Source: Ellagibacter isourolithinifaciens
Lineage (GTDB): Bacteria; Actinomycetota; Coriobacteriia; Coriobacteriales; Eggerthellaceae
NCBI RefSeq assembly: GCF_008831035.1
Contig: NZ_WAJR01000005.1
Location: 1-64,000 of the forward strand
Reading direction: 5' to 3'
Length of the DNA: 64,000 nt
A program made the position numbers and the translations under genes. The notes below the pieces were generated by a model. That model did not search any database. It was not told the origin of the DNA and saw only the letters and a program-made list of their open reading frames with translations. Of this stretch, positions 59,284 through 64,000 are shown piece after piece; within the stretch, counting starts at the first letter, position 1; each line of letters starts with the position of its first letter.

Positions 59284-60348
59284 ATGTCGCTTTCCATCGG
59301 AATCGTCGGCCTGCCGAACGTCGGCAAGTCCACGCTGTTCACCGCGCTCACGAACAAGGGCGGGCTTGCCGCGAACTATCCCTTCGCCACCATCGAGCCC
59401 AACGTGGGCATCGTCCCCGTGCCCGACGCGCGCCTCGACGCGCTTGCGGCGATCGACCATCCGGCCAAGATCGTTCCCGCGACGGTAGAGTTCGTCGACA
59501 TCGCAGGCCTGGTAGAGGGCGCGAGCAAGGGTGAGGGCCTGGGCAACCAGTTCCTCGCGAACATCCGCGAGACCGACGCGATCTGCGAGGTTGTGCGTTT
59601 CTTCAGCGACCCCGACGTCGTACACGTGAACGGCAAGGTCAACCCGACCTCCGACGTGGAGACGATCAAGACCGAGCTCATCCTGGCCGACATCGGCACG
59701 CTCGACAAGGCCATCCCGCGCCTGGAGAAAGAGGCCAAACGCGACAAAGCAGGCGCGAAGAAGCTCGAGGTCGCCAAGAAGGTGCTCGAGGGCTTGAACG
59801 AGGGCCATCGCGCCCGCACGCTCGGCTTGGACGAGGACGAGCAGGCGGCAATCTACGACCTGCATCTGCTCACCATGAAGCCGATCCTCTACATCGCGAA
59901 CGTCGACGAGGACGCGCTCGACGTCGATTTGGCCGAAATTGACGGGTGCGCGCCGGTGCCCATCTCGGCGAAGGTGGAAGCCGACTTGGCCGAGCTCGAT
60001 CCCGAGGAAGCGAAGGAATACCTCGAGGCCATGGGGCTTTCCGAGTCGGGCTTGGCACGCCTGGTCCGCGAGGCGTACAAGCTGCTCGGACTGCAGAGCT
60101 ATTTCACGAGCGGCGAGACCGAGACGCGCGCATGGACCATCCCCATCGGGGCTAAGGCCCCGCAGGCGGCGGGCGTCATCCACTCGGATTTCGAGCGCGG
60201 CTTCATCAAGGCGGAGACCGCTAGCTTTACCGACTACGTGGACCTCGGCGGAGAGGTGGGGTGCCGCAACGCCGGCAAGCTTCGCCAGGAAGGCAAGGAA
60301 TACGTGGTGCAAGACGGCGACGTCATGCACTTCAAGTTCAACGTGTAA
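59284..60348 (+). CDS. ychF: YchF/OLA1 family ATPase
   Basis: A 354-aa TRAFAC P-loop protein. GIVGLPNVGKSTLFTALTNK is the G1 motif; EFVDIAGLVEGASKGEGLGN is G3; the G4 region reads NVDE (replacing NKxD, why the family prefers ATP). A C-terminal TGS-like domain has EVGCRNAGKLRQEGKEYVVQ, DGDVMHFKFNV. Highly conserved housekeeping gene. ATG at 59284 with weak GAAAGAAG upstream. Confidence 0.95.
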   Translation: MSLSIGIVGLPNVGKSTLFTALTNKGGLAANYPFATIEPNVGIVPVPDARLDALAAIDHPAKIVPATVEFVDIAGLVEGASKGEGLGNQFLANIRETDAICEVVRFFSDPDVVHVNGKVNPTSDVETIKTELILADIGTLDKAIPRLEKEAKRDKAGAKKLEVAKKVLEGLNEGHRARTLGLDEDEQAAIYDLHLLTMKPILYIANVDEDALDVDLAEIDGCAPVPISAKVEADLAELDPEEAKEYLEAMGLSESGLARLVREAYKLLGLQSYFTSGETETRAWTIPIGAKAPQAAGVIHSDFERGFIKAETASFTDYVDLGGEVGCRNAGKLRQEGKEYVVQDGDVMHFKFNV

Positions 60349-60355
60349 CGAGAAA

Positions 60356-60380
60356 GGGGCGCGAGAGCGCCCCTGTTTTT
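60356..60380 (+). terminator. Rho-independent terminator of ychF
   Basis: GGGGCGC (60356-60362) pairs with GCGCCCC (60367-60373), GAGA loop, followed by TGTTTTTT. Confidence 0.93.
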
Positions 60381-60512
60381 TGCTAGCCGATCGCCTGTGC
60401 CCATCGGTAGGGAAGCGCGCGACACGCCTGAAGGCTCTTGGCAATGTCCCCATTTCGCAAGGGGAGAGATCATCGCGTGAAGTGCTGTCTGCACCACCCG
60501 CGCATTCCGAAG

Positions 60513-61679
60513 CTACACGCGCGGAATCTCGAGCATCTTCTGCTTGAGCTCGGCTTCCATCTCGCGCATCGCTGCCTCGGCCTCGGCGCGCTTCTGGCGG
60601 CCTTCCGCCTGGATCTGCATGACCTCGTCGAAGGTCTTGATGAGCGTCTCGTTGGTGTTCTTGAGCGTCTCGATGTCGACGATGCCGCGCTCGGACTCGC
60701 GGGCAATCTCGACGGTCGAGGTATGCAGCATCTCCGCGTTCTTCTTGAGCAGGTCGTTCGTCATGTTCGTGACAGCGCTCTGCGCACGAGCGGCCTCGGC
60801 CTCGTTCGCGATGCCGAGCGCAAGCACCATCTGGCTTTTCCACAGGGGGATGGTGTTCACGATGGTGGTCTGGATTTTCTCGACGAGCGTGATCTCGTTG
60901 TTCTGCACGAGACGGATCTGCGGCGCCGTCTGCATGGCGATGGTGCGGGTGAGGTCCAAATCGCCAAGCTTCTTCTCGAAGCGTGTGCACATGGCCTCGA
61001 GGTCCTGCGCAGCCTGGGCGTCCTCGGCGCGACCGGTGGCGCGGGCATGCTCGACAAGCTCGACGAGCTCGCCCTCGCGAACCTGCGCGAGCTTCTTTTT
61101 GCCTGCGAGCAAATACATCGTGAGCTCTTTGAAGTACGTGAGGTTCAGCTCGTACATCTTGTCGAGCGTCGCAGCATCCTTCACGAGCGTCATCTGGTGG
61201 TCTTTCAGCTGGTCGACGATCTTGTTCACGTTCGCCTCTGCCTTGTCGTAGCGCGTGCGAAGCGACTGCACCTTGTCGACGCCGCGCTTGAAGAAGCCGA
61301 ACAGCCCCTTCTCCTCGGTGGCGTTGAACCCGCGCAGCTCGTTGACGACGCCGGTGATGAGGTCGCCCACCTCACCTAAATCGTTCGTGCGCACCCGTTC
61401 GAGCGCCGACTCGGAGAAATCGGCCATCTTCTTCTGCGCGCCGGCGCCGTACTGCATGATAGCGGCCGAGTCACGCACATTGATTTGCTCGGAGAACGAT
61501 TCAACCATCTTCTTCTCGTCATCGGAGAGCATGGAGTCGTCGAGGGCGAGGTCGCCTTCGCTTTTCGCCAGCTCCTCCACCGGCTTGGCGGAAAGAACAG
61601 GAGCGGGCGCATCGTCGAGCTCGGGAGTAAGCGTAAGCGTGAGCTCGGGCGTTGCCTTCGATTCGGTGCTGTTTTCCAT
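60513..61679 (-). CDS. TelA-family protein (toxic anion resistance)
   Basis: A 388-aa coiled-coil protein of the TelA/KlaA family, e.g. Bacillus YaaN. Seen: VRTNDLGEVGDLITGVVNEL, PQIRLVQNNEITLVEKIQTT, VNTIPLWKSQMVLALG and a C-terminal EAEAAMREMEAELKQKMLEI. Family members are linked with tellurite and lipopeptide tolerance, but the mechanism is unclear. The ATG at 61679 follows GAAAGG. It is 61 bases after the XpaC gene, the usual pair. Confidence 0.88.
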   Translation of the reverse strand: MENSTESKATPELTLTLTPELDDAPAPVLSAKPVEELAKSEGDLALDDSMLSDDEKKMVESFSEQINVRDSAAIMQYGAGAQKKMADFSESALERVRTNDLGEVGDLITGVVNELRGFNATEEKGLFGFFKRGVDKVQSLRTRYDKAEANVNKIVDQLKDHQMTLVKDAATLDKMYELNLTYFKELTMYLLAGKKKLAQVREGELVELVEHARATGRAEDAQAAQDLEAMCTRFEKKLGDLDLTRTIAMQTAPQIRLVQNNEITLVEKIQTTIVNTIPLWKSQMVLALGIANEAEAARAQSAVTNMTNDLLKKNAEMLHTSTVEIARESERGIVDIETLKNTNETLIKTFDEVMQIQAEGRQKRAEAEAAMREMEAELKQKMLEIPRV

Positions 61680-61740
61680 GACGATACCTTTCTTCGGTTC
61701 CTTACGGGCGCATGCTCGCCCGTTTTCGGTAGAGGTTTGG

Positions 61741-62892
61741 CTATCGGGCCTTGTCAAACGGGCTTTCGGTAAGGCCCTCCTGCGCGAGCACGGTGCGGAG
61801 CACCGTGATGTCGGACGACACATCGGTCGCCACGTCGCGGAAGAGCGAGTCGAGCAGCTTCTCAAACGCGACGCTCAAGCTATCGAGCGCTTTCTCTATC
61901 TCGCGCTTCGAGTCGACGATGTTGTCGCTTTGGATGGGCTGGGAATCAAGCTCGCGGTAGGTCTCGAGCAGCTTCACCGTGGTGGGCAGGTAGTAGTCGA
62001 GAAGCCTGTCCAGATCATCGATGAGCTCGGGATTCTCGGCAGCGGCGTCAAGGATGGCCGAGACCACGTGCTCGATCCGGTCGAGCGTGCGCGAAATCTC
62101 TTCATCGGGAATAGCATCGTTGCCTTCGCGGATAAGCGCGATAAACGCCTTTCCGCGGTCTAAGAGCTGCTGCTGCTCGGCGGTGAGCGAGGCGCTTTCC
62201 TTTGAGCTGGCGGATTGCACGAGCGCCTGCTGGCGTTCGGCACGGCGCGCCTCGGCAAGCTCGCGCTCGTGGCTCTCGCTGGCTTCGGAGGTCATAAGGA
62301 GCAGGCCCGAGGTTTCGTCGAGCGTCGCCTGCTTGAACATGCCCTTCGCAAGCATCTTCCTCACGTTCTTCTGCACGTCCGCGACGCTCTCGGAGCCCCT
62401 TTGCGCAAGCTCTTTCACGCTGCACGATTCGCGCAGGCCGATAACGTTGCGATAACGTTCGAAGACACCCGCGAGACGGATCTTTCGAGTACCTGCGAAC
62501 ACGAGCGCTCCGCCGAACAGCGCACCTGCAGCAATGAAGGGGGCAGCGACTGAGAGCTTGACGAGGAGCATGATCAACCCTATGGCGACAAGCGGGATTC
62601 CCACGGCAACGCCTGCGACCACAAGCGCTATGCCGCCGCCACGCTGGGTCGTGGCGCTCGCATAGCGCAGTTTCATGAGCTCCTCTTTGCGCTTGCGCTC
62701 CTGAATGAGCGCGTATTGCTCCTGACCTCGGCGGATGCCGTCAGAGGCCTGCGCAATCCCGCGGCCGATGCTCTCAGCGGCGGCACCGGCAACGCGCTCG
62801 ATGGTCGACTGGAGGTCGCTGAAATCGCGCGATTTCACGGCGTTTTGCGCAGCGTTTGCAACTTGATCGGCCATGTTATCTGAAGAAGCCAT
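61741..62892 (-). CDS. XpaC-family protein (5-bromo-4-chloroindolyl phosphate hydrolysis)
   Basis: A 383-aa protein with two membrane helices at about 85-130 (GGGIALVVAGVAVGIPLVAI...AAPFIAAGALFGGALVFAGT in parts) and long coiled helices either side. It is the XpaC family, which is nearly always adjacent to TelA (xpaC-yaaN in Bacillus). The C-terminal region (LDRIEHVVSAILDAAAENPE, LIDDLDRLLDYYLP) matches the family. Function unknown; a membrane-stress role is suggested. An alternative ATG six codons downstream exists. Confidence 0.82.
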   Translation of the reverse strand: MASSDNMADQVANAAQNAVKSRDFSDLQSTIERVAGAAAESIGRGIAQASDGIRRGQEQYALIQERKRKEELMKLRYASATTQRGGGIALVVAGVAVGIPLVAIGLIMLLVKLSVAAPFIAAGALFGGALVFAGTRKIRLAGVFERYRNVIGLRESCSVKELAQRGSESVADVQKNVRKMLAKGMFKQATLDETSGLLLMTSEASESHERELAEARRAERQQALVQSASSKESASLTAEQQQLLDRGKAFIALIREGNDAIPDEEISRTLDRIEHVVSAILDAAAENPELIDDLDRLLDYYLPTTVKLLETYRELDSQPIQSDNIVDSKREIEKALDSLSVAFEKLLDSLFRDVATDVSSDITVLRTVLAQEGLTESPFDKAR

Positions 62893-63120
62893 CGGGCTGC
62901 CTTTCCGGGAATCAATCTATCGCCTCGATTGTAACCGAACGCACGTGCTGAAAGCAGCCAAAGGGCACGCCGTAAACCCTTTTTTACCAAGTCGTAGGAA
63001 ACGAAACGACGAGCGCGCCCAAATGCGAGCGCAATATTCAACAAATGGGGTGCAATTCGGCCAAAGCGCACGATACAATAGGTGAAACCTCAAGCAGCCG
63101 CTCTCTTAAGGAGAATCCCA

Positions 63121-64000
63121 TGGCCTACGTTTTCACCCACGCAACCGTCCTCGACGGCACCGCCGACATGGAGCCGCGCCCTAACACCACCGTTGTCGTG
63201 GACGACGAGGGTCGCATCGCGGCGATCGGTGCGGCGGAAGAAATCGTGCCGCCTGCGAACGCTCAGGAGATAGACCTTAAGGGAGCTTACCTTGTGCCCG
63301 GCCTTGTGAACCTGCACGTGCACCTTTGCGGCTCGGGCAAGCCGACGAGCGCAGGCGCGGCGGGCGGCCTCATCGACAAGGTGGTGGGAAATCCGATTGG
63401 CATGTGGTACCTGCGACGCATCATCAAAAAGCATGCGCAGCAGCAGCTCGCGAGTGGCGTGACCACCGTGCGCTCGGTGGGCGACCCGGGCTTTGCCGAC
63501 GTAGACGTGCGCGACGCGATCAACGCCGGAAAGTACCAGGGGCCGCGCCTGCTCACCTCAGGCGTCGGCGTCACGGTACCGAACGGCCACGGCGCGGGGC
63601 TGTTCGCCCACATCGCTAAGACCCCCGAACAGGCGCGCGAGATCGTCCGCGACTGCTTCGCGCGCAAATGCGACCTCGTGAAGCTGTTCATCACCGGAGG
63701 CGTCTTCGATGCGGAGAAGGAAGGCGAGCCGGGCGTTTTGCGCATGTCGCCCGAAATCGCTGCGGCGGCGGTCAACGAAGCGCACAAGCTCGGCATGGCG
63801 ACCGCAGCCCACATCGAGAGCGCAGAAGGCGTGCGCGTGGGGCTTGAAGCGGGCGTCGACACCATCGAGCACGGCGCGGACCTCACACCCGAGCTCATCG
63901 CGCTGTTCAAGGAAAACGGCGTCGGTAGGAAGTCCTCGCTCACCTGCACGGTCTCGCCCGCGCTTCCCTTCGTCGAGCTCGACCCCGAAAAGACCCACTC
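63121..64000 (+). CDS. Amidohydrolase (partial, cut at window end)
   Basis: The first 293 codons of a metal-dependent amidohydrolase. GAYLVPGLVNLHVHLCGSG is the metal-binding opening, followed by SGVTTVRSVGDPGFAD, VKLFITGGVF, and AAHIESAEGVRVGLEAGVDT, IEHG, containing the other His ligands. It belongs to the imidazolonepropionase/prolidase-like group; a more exact substrate cannot be given. AAGGAGAATCCC precedes the ATG. The gene continues beyond 64000. Confidence 0.88.

Noticed and set aside
58471-60990. Minus-strand frame of 839 codons opposite guaD, ychF and the following gap
   Set aside because: Spans a terminator and two convergent real genes; no domain content.

Overview
The window is GC-rich and reads as a chromosomal stretch of an anaerobic gut actinobacterium of the Coriobacteriia, most likely Eggerthellaceae (an Eggerthella/Slackia/Adlercreutzia-type genome). 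This is an inference from two large molybdopterin (Mo-bisPGD) oxidoreductases with DMSO-reductase-style partners, a LuxR/MalT-type regulator beside one of them, pyruvate:ferredoxin oxidoreductase, an NADH diaphorase module, and long repeat-built secreted proteins. I saw no rRNA, tRNA or CRISPR array.

Layout. 1-7510 is accessory DNA: a Schlafen-type AlbA_2 regulator with a repeat-rich operator lying between two pieces that look like IS256 transposase, a small ORF behind a 42-bp palindrome, a DinJ/YafQ toxin-antitoxin pair, an AAA/DUF4143 ATPase and an IS110-family element. 7607-18152 is a possible undescribed system: a 1456-aa beta-helix secreted protein, a 39-aa leader/core-like peptide, a Ser/Gly-rich membrane-anchored protein, a nucleotidyltransferase (opposite strand), then a tightly coupled run of HPr-kinase-like protein, PqqD-like chaperone, Ser/His S26 peptidase and ABC exporter. 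These are accessory parts seen around ribosomally made peptides, but the usual cyclase or radical SAM enzyme is missing.

18506-27661 is a respiratory locus: an NrfD-like membrane protein, a GntR regulator, an SPFH protein, then DmsC/DmsA/DmsB-like subunits, a TorD-like chaperone and a radical SAM protein. One 14-bp palindrome lies once before the NrfD gene and twice before the DmsC gene. The catalytic subunit carries an in-frame stop followed by 43 more in-frame codons. 28212-35389 holds a LuxR/MalT regulator, a ferredoxin and a cytoplasmic Mo enzyme of the acetylene hydratase/catechol dehydroxylase type, plus a trigger-factor-C-like protein and a PQ-loop protein.

36038-39995 is an ECF transporter with an AraC regulator. 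40436-43773 is a MoaD-like protein and a three-subunit NADH diaphorase with no catalytic partner nearby. 43901-46121 is an orphan TraG-type coupling ATPase with a ClpP-like protease. 46644-54235 is PFOR, a TIM-barrel/acyl-CoA ligase fusion and a LeuA-like protein lacking the metal-binding HxH. 54610-60348 has an acetyltransferase, a DUF4177 protein, an adenine/guanine deaminase operon behind a structured leader with an intrinsic terminator, and YchF. The end holds TelA, XpaC and an amidohydrolase cut by the window edge.
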